From positions 1-64,000 of the forward strand of contig NZ_JAKSYJ010000206.1 in the NCBI RefSeq assembly GCF_022829365.1: a stretch of 64,000 nt of DNA, in the 5' to 3' direction. Shown piece after piece: positions 35,788 to 44,579 of this stretch (the first letter of the stretch is position 1; every line of letters begins with the position of its first letter). Origin of the DNA: Methylobacterium sp. J-077 (lineage in GTDB: Bacteria; Pseudomonadota; Alphaproteobacteria; Rhizobiales; Beijerinckiaceae). Under the pieces are notes generated by a model, which saw only the letters and a list, made by a program, of their open reading frames with translations, was not told the DNA's origin and made no database searches. The translations under genes and the position numbers were made by a program.

Positions 35788-36804
35788 TCAGAGCGGTTGG
35801 GACGCCGGGTGGGAAATCACGTTGGCTTGAGAATCTTCTACCATCGGTTGCGTCTGAATGGGGGTATTTCTCACTTTAGGCAACATGTCCGGACGCCAGC
35901 GTCTATGCATCCACAGCCATTGGCCCGGATGCTCGCGCACCCAGCCGTCCACCACCGCGGTCATCGCCTGCATGGCGCCGGCGACATCGATCACCCCGTC
36001 GGCGTTGCGCGGCAGGTCGAGCGGCGGCGTCAGTTCCAGCCTGAACCGGCCCTTCGGCAGGCGGACGACGCGGACGCCGTGCACCGGACAATCGTAGTGC
36101 CGGGCGAGCTTGGCGAGGAGCGGGTTTGCCAGGCACGGTCGACCCATGAAGTCGACCACGACGCCGCGGGTGAAATGCTGGTCGATCAACTGCCCGAGAT
36201 GGCCGCCATTCTCGACCACGTCGCGTAGGGCGAAGACGGCGCCAGGGGTCGAGGCCGCCAGTCCGCCCATGGAACGGCGGCGGACTTCCTGCACGAGGCG
36301 GGCGGCGGCCGGGTTGTTCGGCGGTCGGAACACCGCGGTCGCGTCCAGGCCGAACCGGGCCGCGCAGATCGCCGGGAGTTCCCAGTTCCCGAGATGCGCG
36401 GAGAAGATCAGCCCCGGCTGGCCATCGTCACGCAAGGTGGCGAAGTGATCGATCCCCGCGACTTCCGTGCGCATCGGGCCGGAGGCGTCGGGATCGAAGT
36501 CGAATAGCGTATCGAGATGGGCGTACTCGGCGCCGGTCCGCCCGAGGTTGTCCCAGGCCTCCAGGGCGATCCGCCTCCGCTCGGCCTCCGACATGTCCGG
36601 GAAAGCCGCGCGCAGATTCGCCATGGCGGTGCGATGGGCCGGCAGCAGCGGCCCGACATTGCGCAGGAGTGCGGCGCCGAGCGCCGTCGACCGATCCGGC
36701 CCGAGGGTCCGGGCCAGCCAGACCAGGGCGCGGATCAGCGGGATCATGGCGAAACCCGCCAGCCGCGGGAAGGATCGTCGAAGGATGAGGGCGAGGCGCA
36801 GCAC
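35788..36804 (-). CDS. lpxXL: Lipid A acyltransferase, LpxL/LpxXL type
   Basis: The 338-residue inner-membrane enzyme has the lysophospholipid acyltransferase fold of LpxL/HtrB: an N-terminal hydrophobic helix, the catalytic 'SAHLGNWELPAICA' (HX4E-type), 'FRPPNNPAAARLV' and 'WLWMHRRWRP'. In Rhizobiales the LpxXL variant transfers a very-long-chain hydroxy fatty acid from AcpXL to lipid A. The neighbouring alcohol dehydrogenase, short-chain reductase and FabF support this rather than a plain lauroyl transferase. The frame is open to 36993, but I choose the GTG at 36804 because the upstream codons lack family similarity; an ATG 19 codons in is another option. Confidence 0.82.
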   Translation of the reverse strand: MLRLALILRRSFPRLAGFAMIPLIRALVWLARTLGPDRSTALGAALLRNVGPLLPAHRTAMANLRAAFPDMSEAERRRIALEAWDNLGRTGAEYAHLDTLFDFDPDASGPMRTEVAGIDHFATLRDDGQPGLIFSAHLGNWELPAICAARFGLDATAVFRPPNNPAAARLVQEVRRRSMGGLAASTPGAVFALRDVVENGGHLGQLIDQHFTRGVVVDFMGRPCLANPLLAKLARHYDCPVHGVRVVRLPKGRFRLELTPPLDLPRNADGVIDVAGAMQAMTAVVDGWVREHPGQWLWMHRRWRPDMLPKVRNTPIQTQPMVEDSQANVISHPASQPL

Positions 36805-36940
36805 GTTGGATTCCCGGGCACGATGCGGGCAGGCCCGGCAATTCGCGTGAAAGGCGAAGCTTAACCGATCTCTCCCGCAGTGCGATAGCGCATCGTCCCG
36901 ATGGGCTGCGGTCGGCTCTCGGAACCCGGCAAGGCAGGGT

Positions 36941-37963
36941 TCAGAGGCTGACCAGGATCTTCCCGAAGACCTTGCGGGATTCGAGCCGCTCAAGCCCCTG
37001 CGCGAAGTCGCCGAGCGGGTAGACCGTATCCACCACCGGGCGAATGCCCTGGGACATCTTGTCGAGGGCCTGCCCGATATTCGTCAGCGAGCAGCCGAAC
37101 GAGCCGGTGATCCGATATTGCTGCTGGAACAGCTGCATCAGGTTCATGGTCGCCGAGACGCCCGAGGTCGAGCCGCAGGTCACCAGCCGCCCGCCGCGCT
37201 TCAGGCAGAGCAGCGAGCCGTTCCAGGTATCGGCGCCGACATGCTCGAACACCACGTCGACGCCCTTGCGCTTGGTCAGGCGCCGGACCTCGCCCTCGAA
37301 CCGCTCAGTCCGATAGTTGACGACGTGGTCGGCGCCGAGTTCGGCCGCCTTGCGGCCCTTCTCGTCGTCGCCGACCGTCGTGTAGACGGTGCAGCCGATC
37401 GCCTTGGCCATGCGGATCGCCGCGGTGCCGATGCCGGAGCCGCCGGCATGGACCAGCACGCTCTCGCCGGGCTCCAGCCGGGCATTGTCGAACAGCATGT
37501 GCTGGACGGTGCCGAAGGCGATGCCGGCGCAGGCCGCGTCGGTGTCGCTGATCCCGTCCGGCACCTTCACCACCAGGCGAGCCGGCATGTTGACCAGTTC
37601 GCGGGCGAAGCCGTCGATGTGGAAGCCCATCACGCCGGACACGTCTTCGCAGAGGTTGTCGCGGCCGTCGCGGCAGGCGCGGCACTGCCCGCAGGTCATC
37701 GCCCCATAGGGCACGACCCGATCACCGGGGGCCATGGTGGCGACGTCGGCGCCCACCGCCTCGACCATGCCCGCCGCCTCGGCGCCGACGATCAGCGGCA
37801 TCTTGCGCTTGGCGAACGCCATGCCGCGAAAGCCCCAGACGTCGATGAAGTTGAGGCCGACCGCGCGGATGCGGATCTGGACCTCGCCCGGACCCGGGGC
37901 GGCGGGGGCCTCGACCTCGGTCAGGCGCAGGTCGCGGTCGCCGAATAGCTGAAGGGCTTTCAT
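36941..37963 (-). CDS. Zinc-type alcohol dehydrogenase / quinone oxidoreductase (VLCFA cluster)
   Basis: The 340-residue MDR-family protein has a GroES-like domain with a structural zinc motif 'CGQCRACRDGRDNLC' and a nucleotide-binding domain ('VLVHAGGSGIGTAAIRMAKA'). It acts as an NAD(P)H-dependent reductase or dehydrogenase. Its position just upstream of the LpxXL-type acyltransferase, and near FabF and a short-chain reductase, matches the adh2XL gene of the rhizobial VLCFA lipid A cluster, where it probably reduces enoyl or keto intermediates. The start is the ATG at 37963; the frame is open 13 codons further. Confidence 0.83.
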   Translation of the reverse strand: MKALQLFGDRDLRLTEVEAPAAPGPGEVQIRIRAVGLNFIDVWGFRGMAFAKRKMPLIVGAEAAGMVEAVGADVATMAPGDRVVPYGAMTCGQCRACRDGRDNLCEDVSGVMGFHIDGFARELVNMPARLVVKVPDGISDTDAACAGIAFGTVQHMLFDNARLEPGESVLVHAGGSGIGTAAIRMAKAIGCTVYTTVGDDEKGRKAAELGADHVVNYRTERFEGEVRRLTKRKGVDVVFEHVGADTWNGSLLCLKRGGRLVTCGSTSGVSATMNLMQLFQQQYRITGSFGCSLTNIGQALDKMSQGIRPVVDTVYPLGDFAQGLERLESRKVFGKILVSL

Positions 37964-38008
37964 CGTGATCGTGTCGTCCTCGGCGCGCTTCAGAAGCCGC
38001 ACGTTTGA

Positions 38009-38362
38009 TTAGGGTTCGGCGCGATGGGGAACGCCCGGGATTGCGGCCATATTGAGCGCCAACTGGGTGCCATCCGGTTCGGCGAGATGCCCGATCCGGC
38101 GGCCGATCTGGCTGTTCGGCGGAGTGAACAGCTTACACCGGATGACCGAGCCGTGCCGAAGGCCTGCTGCGGCGAGATCGATGATCGGGACATCGCTCGG
38201 CCAGTGGCTGTCGGCGCCGGTGGTTATCATGGCGGCGACGACCTGCCCGTGCGCGCTGTTGAAGCTGCCGTTCGAGAGGACCACGACCGGGCGCGGCTTG
38301 CGAACCGGCACGTCGATGAAGGGAAAGAGCGCGGTCAGGACATCGTAGCGCTCAAAGTCCAT
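38009..38362 (-). CDS. PemK/MazF-type toxin
   Basis: The 117-residue protein fits the PemK/MazF mRNA endonuclease fold: 'RYDVLTALFPFIDVPVRKPRPVVVLS', 'VVAAMITTGADSHWPSDVPI', 'LRHGSVIRCKLFT'. MazF toxins cut RNA at short motifs and inhibit translation. The gene overlaps the upstream small gene by 11 bases (stop 38352, ATG 38362), the usual coupling of antitoxin before toxin. It stands between VLCFA lipid A genes, suggesting insertion. Confidence 0.78.
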   Translation of the reverse strand: MDFERYDVLTALFPFIDVPVRKPRPVVVLSNGSFNSAHGQVVAAMITTGADSHWPSDVPIIDLAAAGLRHGSVIRCKLFTPPNSQIGRRIGHLAEPDGTQLALNMAAIPGVPHRAEP

Positions 38363-38705
38363 CGTAGGCGGCCGCGTCTTCGGGGCTGTTCCACTCGGTC
38401 AGCGTCGCGCTCAGGGGCAACAGGTAAGGATCGGTTCGCGGCGCTTCGCGCTCGACGGTGATCGTCGCGCCTCGGCGCGTCTGCAGATGCCGCCACGTCG
38501 CCGCCTCGGGATCGTCCGGGCTGATGGCGTCGGTCGGCTGTCCGGTCGCACCGTCCCGCACCATACGGAACCGCATCGGCTGCCCCTCGATCCGCAGGAC
38601 GATCGGCTCGTCGGGTGACAAGCTGCGGATCGCGCGGGCCAGTTCGGGATCGCCTTCGATATGGCGCGCCCGAAGCACCTCGTCGCGCAGGATCATGGTC
38701 GCCAT
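38352..38705 (-). CDS. Probable antitoxin of the PemK/MazF pair
   Basis: The 117-residue acidic protein begins with 'MATMILRDEVLRARHIEGD', and a hydrophilic, Asp/Glu/Pro-rich C-terminus ends in 'EWNSPEDAAAYDGL', a typical toxin-contacting tail. GGAGG seven bases before the ATG at 38705 supports the start. I do not recognise a standard AbrB, RHH or Phd DNA-binding domain, so the antitoxin call rests on position and the 11-base overlap with the toxin gene. It is the first gene of this two-gene operon. Confidence 0.6.
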   Translation of the reverse strand: MATMILRDEVLRARHIEGDPELARAIRSLSPDEPIVLRIEGQPMRFRMVRDGATGQPTDAISPDDPEAATWRHLQTRRGATITVEREAPRTDPYLLPLSATLTEWNSPEDAAAYDGL

Positions 38706-38758
38706 CGGAACACCTCCGGCCCAGAGGTAGCCAGCGCTGCCCGGGGGATCAACAAGGC

Positions 38759-39046
38759 CTATTCCGGCGCCAGGTAGCGCCGCCGCGCCCAACCCAGGAC
38801 GCGGCCGGCCTTGACCCGGCACCACGTGGTGCGGCTCGGCGTGTCGTTGGTGCAGCCGAACACCAGGGCGCGGGTGCGGATCTCGCCGACCTGCTCGGAC
38901 GCGGCATCCGGCTCGGCGCGGATCGAGAGGGGCTCGCCGGGGGGCAGCCCGGAGATCCGGTAGACTTCCGGTTCGGCGCAGGCGCCGCCCGGGACGAGGG
39001 GCGCCACGAAGCAGAAGCCGGCGAGGACGATGAGGCGGGCGCGCAT
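38759..39046 (-). CDS. Small secreted SH3-like protein
   Basis: The 95-residue protein has a signal peptide ('RARLIVLAGFCFVAPLV') and a short SH3-like domain: 'LSIRAEPDAASEQVGEI' and 'WCRVKAGRVLGWARRRYL' resemble bacterial SH3 (SH3b) repeats. Two cysteines, in 'VFGCTN' and 'WCRV', may bond in the periplasm. Such proteins often bind peptidoglycan or proteins. The open frame extends upstream to 39154, but the ATG at 39046 gives the signal peptide. It is downstream of the FabG-like gene and upstream of the toxin-antitoxin genes on the same strand. Confidence 0.72.
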   Translation of the reverse strand: MRARLIVLAGFCFVAPLVPGGACAEPEVYRISGLPPGEPLSIRAEPDAASEQVGEIRTRALVFGCTNDTPSRTTWCRVKAGRVLGWARRRYLAPE

Positions 39047-39158
39047 CGGCAGGTCGCTCAAGCAGGGCGCATGTGAGAGTGAATTCCGGTCTCGGGACTT
39101 ATCACGGCGGCCGCTATCGCCGTGAGCCTGCGGGGGAGATACGCGATCACACAAGAAA

Positions 39159-39926
39159 TCAGGCGCGGTGGACGCCCATCATCGCGGTGAGCCCGCCATC
39201 GACGGGCAGCACCGCCCCGGTGATGTAGGCCGCGGCATCGCCCATCAGAAAGGCGGCCAGCGCAGCGACATCCTCGGGCTGGGCGAACCGGCCGGCGGGG
39301 ATCTGGCGCTCCATCCCGGCCCGGTGGGCGGCGTAGCGGGCCATCATGGCGGTGTCGACGAAGCCCGGGGCGATGACGTTGACCGTGACGCCGCGCTTGG
39401 CGGTCTCGATCGCGAGGGTCCGACAATAGGCGATCAGCGCGCCCTTGGTCGCCGCGTAGGCGGCGTTGCCGGCATTGCCGCGGAGCGCCGCCACGGAGCC
39501 GATCGCGATGATGCGGCCCGCGCGCGCCTGGGTCATCGGGCGGACCAGCGCCTTGGCGAGGCGGGTCAGGGCGAAGAAATTGACCTGCATTGCCGCCTCG
39601 GCCCGGTCCTGATCGAACATCGCCGCGAGCGCGTCGGAGGGCTGTCCGGCATTGTGGACGAACCCGTGATAGGCGGTCGCCTCGGCCCTGTCGCAGAAGG
39701 CGTCGAGGGCGGCCTTGTCGGCGAGGTCCAGGGCATGCCCGGTGAAGGGGCGATCCGGATACGCTGCGCGCAGTTCGGCCAACATGGCCTCGGCGGCGTC
39801 GGCCGAGGAGCGATAAGTGAAGTCGACGGCGTAGCCCGCGCCGGCCAGCGCCCGCACGATCGCCGCGCCGACTCCCGAGGCGCCACCTGTGATGAGGACG
39901 CGGCGCGCGTCAGCCTCGGCGCTCAC
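39159..39926 (-). CDS. Short-chain dehydrogenase/reductase (FabG-like, VLCFA cluster)
   Basis: The 255-residue protein is a classical SDR: cofactor motif 'VLITGGASGVGAAIVRALA', 'HNAG', catalytic Ser in 'IAIGSVAALRG', Tyr-x3-Lys in 'AYAATKGAL', and a C-terminal 'GAVLPVDGGLTAMMGV'. It probably reduces a 3-oxoacyl-ACP during very-long-chain fatty acid synthesis. The start is the GTG at 39926, which overlaps the upstream FabF stop in a GTGA motif with GGAG five bases before it. This coupling ties it to FabF. Confidence 0.85.
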   Translation of the reverse strand: MSAEADARRVLITGGASGVGAAIVRALAGAGYAVDFTYRSSADAAEAMLAELRAAYPDRPFTGHALDLADKAALDAFCDRAEATAYHGFVHNAGQPSDALAAMFDQDRAEAAMQVNFFALTRLAKALVRPMTQARAGRIIAIGSVAALRGNAGNAAYAATKGALIAYCRTLAIETAKRGVTVNVIAPGFVDTAMMARYAAHRAGMERQIPAGRFAQPEDVAALAAFLMGDAAAYITGAVLPVDGGLTAMMGVHRA

Positions 39927-41206
39927 GCCGGCTCCGCCCCGAACACCAGGCAGGTGTTCTGGCCGCCGAACCCGAAGGAATTCGACAGCACGGTCCGGAC
40001 CGGCAAGTCCCGGGCGGTCTCGACCACGTCGAGGCCGATCGCGGGGTCCGGCACCCGGTGGTTGATGGTCGGCGGGATGCGTCCGTGGCGGATCGTCAGC
40101 AGCGAGACCGCCGCCTCGATGGCGCCGGCCGCCGTCAGCGTGTGGCCGATCATCGACTTGTTGGAGGTCACAGGCAGGGACGGCGCGCGGTCGCCAAATA
40201 CGGCGGCGAGGCCAAACGCCTCCATCTTGTCGTTCTCGGGGGTCGAGGTGCCGTGGGCGTTCACCGTGTCGATCGCCTCGGGTCCGAGCCCGGCATCGTC
40301 CAGGCTGGCCCGGATCGCCGCGATGACCGGCGCCCCGTCGGGGCTTGAGCGGGTGCGGTGGAAGCCGTCGCCCTTCTCGCCGCAGCCCAGCACGTAGCCG
40401 AGGATTTTTGCACCCCGACCGACCGCGGCCTCGGCATCCTCCAGGACAAGGGCGGCCGCGCCCTCGCCCATCACGAAGCCGTCCCGGTCCTTCGAGAACG
40501 GCTTCGAGGCCTCTTCCGGCACGTCGTTGCGGGTGGAGAGCGCCGAGAGCAGCGAGAACCGGATCAGCGATTCCGGATTCACGGAGCCATCGGTGCCGAT
40601 GCAGAGTGCCGCCGCGGTCTCGCCCCGGCGGATCGCCTCGACGCCGAGCTGGATCGCGGTGGCGCCCGACGAGCAGGCGGTGGAGAGCGAGATCGGCGAG
40701 CCCTTGGTCCCGAACCGTTCGGCGATGCGGTCGGCCACGGTGCCGAAGATGAACAGGTCGTGCCAGGCATCGAAGCGCCGGGTCGCCGCGGCCCGGAGCA
40801 GGCCGGCATAATCGACGTCGCCGTCGCCGCCCGCCGCCTCGGCCAAGGCCTGGCGCTGCGGCCATTCCATCTCCACCGGCGGGACCGCGATGAACAGCGC
40901 CCCAGGGAAATCGCCCTTCGTTCCGATGCCGGCCTGCGCTACCGCCTCCTCGGCGGCCTCCGCGGCGAAGCGCTCGGACAGGAGCGGCGCAATCAGCGGC
41001 TCGGTATCCAGAAAATCGACGGTGCCGGCGATGCGCGTGCGCAGGCCTTCGGTGGAGAACCGCCCGATGGCGTGGATGCCGGAGCGGCCGGCACTCATGG
41101 CCGCAAAGGTGTCGGCCTGGCCCTGTCCGAGGGAGGAGACGACGCCGAGGCCCGTCACCGCGATCAGCGGCCGGCCCCGGGCGTCGCGATGGGATCGCGC
41201 GCTCAT
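39923..41206 (-). CDS. Beta-ketoacyl-ACP synthase II-like (FabF, VLCFA type)
   Basis: The 427-residue condensing enzyme has the Cys-His-His triad: 'SLSTACSSGATAIQLG', 'VNAHGTSTPENDKME' and 'SNKSMIGHTLTAAGAIEA'. It extends acyl chains on ACP in the cytoplasm. The length and context match fabF1XL of the rhizobial VLCFA cluster, which builds 27-hydroxyoctacosanoic-type chains for lipid A. The frame extends to 41479, but the ATG at 41206 begins the conserved protein. AcpXL, FabZXL and a second FabF, normally upstream, are not in the window; the next upstream gene is an amidohydrolase. Confidence 0.87.
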   Translation of the reverse strand: MSARSHRDARGRPLIAVTGLGVVSSLGQGQADTFAAMSAGRSGIHAIGRFSTEGLRTRIAGTVDFLDTEPLIAPLLSERFAAEAAEEAVAQAGIGTKGDFPGALFIAVPPVEMEWPQRQALAEAAGGDGDVDYAGLLRAAATRRFDAWHDLFIFGTVADRIAERFGTKGSPISLSTACSSGATAIQLGVEAIRRGETAAALCIGTDGSVNPESLIRFSLLSALSTRNDVPEEASKPFSKDRDGFVMGEGAAALVLEDAEAAVGRGAKILGYVLGCGEKGDGFHRTRSSPDGAPVIAAIRASLDDAGLGPEAIDTVNAHGTSTPENDKMEAFGLAAVFGDRAPSLPVTSNKSMIGHTLTAAGAIEAAVSLLTIRHGRIPPTINHRVPDPAIGLDVVETARDLPVRTVLSNSFGFGGQNTCLVFGAEPA

Positions 41207-41261
41207 GGCGCGTCTGTACGGGATTTTTTGGTGGCGTACACCCACCGCACGATCAGGTTGA

Positions 41262-42494
41262 CTAGTCCCCGTTGCGTGCCCCGAACGCCTTGATCGCCCC
41301 GAACAGCACCCGCGCCCCGGCCTCGATATCCGGCACGCTCGCGAACTCGGCGCGGTTGTGGCTGATGCCGCCCCGGCAGCGCACGAACACCATGGCAATC
41401 GGGGCGATGGCAGCCACCGCCATGCCATCATGGCCGGCACCGCTCGGCAGGGCCAAGACGGGCAGGCCTTCGGCGGCAATGGCGTTGCGGATCAGCTCGG
41501 TCAGGCCGGGATCGCAAGGCACTGCCGCGGCCTGGTGCGTCGGTTCGATGCCGAGATCCAGCCGGCGGCTTTCCGCGATCCCCGTGCACGCCGCCCGGAT
41601 GTCGGCGAGCGCGGCGAGGCGCTGGGCATCGTCGGGCGCACGCAGATCGAGGGAGAAGCGCACCGCGCCGGGAATCGTGTTCCCCACCCCGGGATCGACC
41701 TGCATTCGGCCGACGGTGCCGACCAGATGCGCCTCGCCGCGGCAGCGCGCCTCGATGGCGAGCACGCATTCCGCGGCGCCCGCCAGGGCATCGCGCCGCT
41801 CGCTCATGGCGACAGTGCCGGCATGGCCGGCCTCGCCGGTGAGGGTGAGGTCCAGGCGGCTGGCCCCGGAGATCGCCGTGACGACCCCCACCGGCAGGCC
41901 GGCCTTTTCGAGCATCGGCCCCTGCTCGATATGGAGTTCAAGGTAGCCCAGGATCTCATCCGGCCGGCGCGCTGCAGTGGCGGTCGCGGTGGGATCGAGC
42001 CCGTAAGCCCGCATCGCGGCCGCGACCGTGATCCCGTCCGCATCGGTCGCGCGAAGCGCCGCCGGGTCGAGACGGCCGGCGAAGGCGTTGCTCCCGGTGA
42101 GCGTGGCGGCAAAGCGCACACCCTCCTCGTCCGAAAAAGCCACCACCTCCAGGGCGTGCGGCAGGCGGACCCCATCGCGCGCCAGCGCCTCGACGCAGGC
42201 GATCCCGGTGATCACGCCGAGGGGTCCGTCGTAGCGGCCGGCGTTGCGTACCGTGTCGAGATGCGACCCGACGATCAGCGCCGGGCCGCCGGGCTCCGGC
42301 CCCTCCAGGCGGCCGATCAGGTTGCCGACGGCGTCGTGCCGCACGCTCAGGCCGGCCTCGCGCATCCAGCCGGCCACCAGGGCTTCGGCCCGCGCCTGCT
42401 CGGGGGTCAGGTAGAAGCGCGTGATCGCGCCCGGCTCGGCAGTGATCGCCGCCAGCGCGTCGAGGCGCTCCTGGATGCGCGGGGCGAAGATCAT
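41262..42494 (-). CDS. M20 family Zn amidohydrolase (allantoate amidohydrolase/carbamoylase-like)
   Basis: The 410-residue protein is an M20/ArgE-type binuclear amidase of the hydantoinase/carbamoylase group. Metal-binding segments are 'GSHLDTVRNAGRYDGPLG', 'FSDEEGVRFAATLTGSNAF', 'ELHIEQGPMLE' and 'CRGGISHNRAEF'. These enzymes hydrolyse allantoate, ureidoglycine or N-carbamoyl amino acids and release ammonia and CO2. It is the second gene of a pair, and its ATG overlaps the upstream stop (ATGA). The two paralogues probably act in ureide or pyrimidine nitrogen use; the individual substrates cannot be fixed. Confidence 0.86.
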   Translation of the reverse strand: MIFAPRIQERLDALAAITAEPGAITRFYLTPEQARAEALVAGWMREAGLSVRHDAVGNLIGRLEGPEPGGPALIVGSHLDTVRNAGRYDGPLGVITGIACVEALARDGVRLPHALEVVAFSDEEGVRFAATLTGSNAFAGRLDPAALRATDADGITVAAAMRAYGLDPTATATAARRPDEILGYLELHIEQGPMLEKAGLPVGVVTAISGASRLDLTLTGEAGHAGTVAMSERRDALAGAAECVLAIEARCRGEAHLVGTVGRMQVDPGVGNTIPGAVRFSLDLRAPDDAQRLAALADIRAACTGIAESRRLDLGIEPTHQAAAVPCDPGLTELIRNAIAAEGLPVLALPSGAGHDGMAVAAIAPIAMVFVRCRGGISHNRAEFASVPDIEAGARVLFGAIKAFGARNGD

Positions 42495-43771
42495 CGCGCG
42501 GGTTCTGCCGTCCGTGGGGCGTTGGCGAGGCGGAGCACCGTCTGCAGCAGGACGTCGGCGCCGGCGGCGCAATCGCCGGGCGTGGCGGATTCCGATTCGT
42601 TGTGGCTCACGCCGTCCTTGCACGGCACGAAGATCATCGCGGTCGGCACCTTGGCCGCGAGGTTGCAGGCGTCGTGCCCGGCCCCCGAGATGATCCGGCG
42701 CCGCGGATGCCCGAGGCTCTCGGCCGCCTCGTCGACCGCGGCGACGATGGCCGGATCGAACGGCACCGGCTCCTTGCGCCAGATCCGGGTGAGCGCGATC
42801 TCCAGCCGGCGCCGCTCGGCGATCTCGGTGGCGGCCTCGTGCAGGCTTGCCTCCAGGGCGTCGAGCGTCGACGAGCGGGGATCGCGCACGTCGACCGTGA
42901 AGGCGACGCGGCCCGGCACGACGTTGCGGGACGGCGCCAGGATCTGGGCCTCGCCGATCGTGGCAACCGCCGAGGGGGCGTGCGCCAGGGCGATCCGCTC
43001 GGCCGCGAGGGCGAACTCGGACAGAACCAGCAGCGCGTCCCGGCGCCGCGGCATCGGCGTCGTGCCGGCATGGCTCTCGAAGCCGGTGATCAGGCCGTCG
43101 AACCACATGATGCCCTGGCCGCCCTCGACCACCCCGATGGTCTTGCCCTCGGCCTCCAGGATCGGGCCCTGCTCGATATGCAGCTCGAGGAAGGCGCCGA
43201 TCGTGCGCGCGCCCACGGCTTCGTCGCCGCGATAGCCGATCGCGTCGAGGGCTTCGGCCACGGTGATCCCGGCGCCGTCGCGCTTGGCCAGGATCTCGTC
43301 CGTGGTGAACTCGCCCGCGTAGGCGGCCGAGGCCATCATGGCGGGGGCGAAGCGCGAGCCTTCCTCGTTGGTCCAGTTGATCACCATCAGGGGCGTCTCG
43401 GTCTCGATGCCTGCATCGTTCAGGCTGCGCATCACTTCGAGCCCGGCCAGGACCCCGAGCACGCCGTCGAACTTGCCGCCGGTCGGCTGCGTATCGAGAT
43501 GCGAACCGAACGCGATCGGCGCCCGGTTCATGTCGCGCCCCGGCCGCACGGCGTACTGGGTGCCGAGCGCGTCGACCGAGACCGTGAGCCCCGCGGCCTC
43601 GCAGGCCTCCCGGAACCAGTCGCGGACGCGGCCGTCCTCAGCCGACAGAGTCAGCCGGTTAATGCCGCCGGCCGGCGTGCCGCCGAACGCGGCCGTCTCC
43701 AGGATCGTGGCCCAGAGGCGGGCGCCGTTGGCGCGCAGGTTGTCGGTCTTGCTCGGGTTGGTTTCGGCCAT
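42491..43771 (-). CDS. M20 family Zn amidohydrolase (N-carbamoyl-amino-acid hydrolase-like)
   Basis: The 426-residue protein has the same M20 amidase layout as its downstream neighbour: 'FGSHLDTQPTGGKFDGVLG', 'INWTNEEGSRFAPAMMAS', 'ELHIEQGPILEAEGK', 'ISGAGHDACNLA' and 'CKDGVSHNESE'. It is closer to the beta-ureidopropionase/N-carbamoyl-L-amino-acid hydrolase branch. It begins the coupled pair, with a 4-base overlap to the next gene. A GTG 16 codons upstream is possible, but the ATG with MAETNPS is preferred. It is about 100 bases downstream of the TerB-like gene. Confidence 0.86.
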   Translation of the reverse strand: MAETNPSKTDNLRANGARLWATILETAAFGGTPAGGINRLTLSAEDGRVRDWFREACEAAGLTVSVDALGTQYAVRPGRDMNRAPIAFGSHLDTQPTGGKFDGVLGVLAGLEVMRSLNDAGIETETPLMVINWTNEEGSRFAPAMMASAAYAGEFTTDEILAKRDGAGITVAEALDAIGYRGDEAVGARTIGAFLELHIEQGPILEAEGKTIGVVEGGQGIMWFDGLITGFESHAGTTPMPRRRDALLVLSEFALAAERIALAHAPSAVATIGEAQILAPSRNVVPGRVAFTVDVRDPRSSTLDALEASLHEAATEIAERRRLEIALTRIWRKEPVPFDPAIVAAVDEAAESLGHPRRRIISGAGHDACNLAAKVPTAMIFVPCKDGVSHNESESATPGDCAAGADVLLQTVLRLANAPRTAEPAR

Positions 43772-43871
43772 GGCGGGTCCTCTCACGGCGCGGTGCCGTG
43801 CGACAAGCGTCGCGATCACGGTTATCGGGCGACGCGCCGGCCCGGAGCAACGGTGATGCCAGCCGGCCGGG

Positions 43872-44333
43872 TCAGACCGGCAGCCGCCGCACCGGGTTGG
43901 CGCGCAGCAGCCCTTCGCCGTCGACCTGCAGCGCGCTGGCGATCTCGCCCAGGGCGTTCGCTTCGATGCCGCTGATCCCGTCCTGATCGGCCACGTCGGC
44001 GGCGATCAGGAAGACGTTCTCGCGCTGGCTCACCGGCCGCTCGACGATGGACGCGACATGGCGCAGATTCTCGGCGCGGCCGAGGCGGGTGCGCGCCCGA
44101 GCGATGCCCTCGTACAGTTCCGTCTCCAGCATCAGCGCGTCGTAGCCCTTCTCCAGGACCGGATCGGCGCGCAGGCCGTGCAAGGCCGCGTCGAACTCTT
44201 CGCTCGCCACCTCGCCGTCGGCCACGATGACGTTGGCGGCGGCCGAGACTGCGGCGAGCATCAGGGCCTTGTCGCCGGCATAAGCCGTCACGGTGCGGCC
44301 GACACGGCCGAAAATGTCGCTGATAAAGCTCAT
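43872..44333 (-). CDS. TerB-like protein
   Basis: The 153-residue protein resembles the TerB tellurite-resistance family: a helical bundle with 'ALMLAAVSAAANVIVADGEV', 'EEFDAALHGLRADPVLEKGYD' and a DxxxxxxE acidic, metal-binding pattern ('DQDGISGIEANALGEI'). It is cytoplasmic. Solitary TerB proteins, without the ter operon, occur widely and have unclear roles in membrane stress. The ATG at 44333 is selected because family similarity starts there. Confidence 0.8.
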   Translation of the reverse strand: MSFISDIFGRVGRTVTAYAGDKALMLAAVSAAANVIVADGEVASEEFDAALHGLRADPVLEKGYDALMLETELYEGIARARTRLGRAENLRHVASIVERPVSQRENVFLIAADVADQDGISGIEANALGEIASALQVDGEGLLRANPVRRLPV

Positions 44334-44579
44334 GCCGAAAATTCGAGGCTGTCCGCCGGAGCGGGAGGGATAGCAGACCGCGGGGCGGAAGGAAGGTGCC
44401 TGGGAGCACCCGGTCAACGCGCCGCGGGTTCGGGGTTCGGGGCGGGATTTTGAATGCACCGCGATCCAGAAATCCTCCGGCAACATGCGTATGTGAGGGA
44501 TATGTTCAACCGCGTCCCCAGCGCGGTCCGATGGATCCCAGGCCCGCTATCCCCCCCCTCAGGCGGGCCCGGTTCCAGC

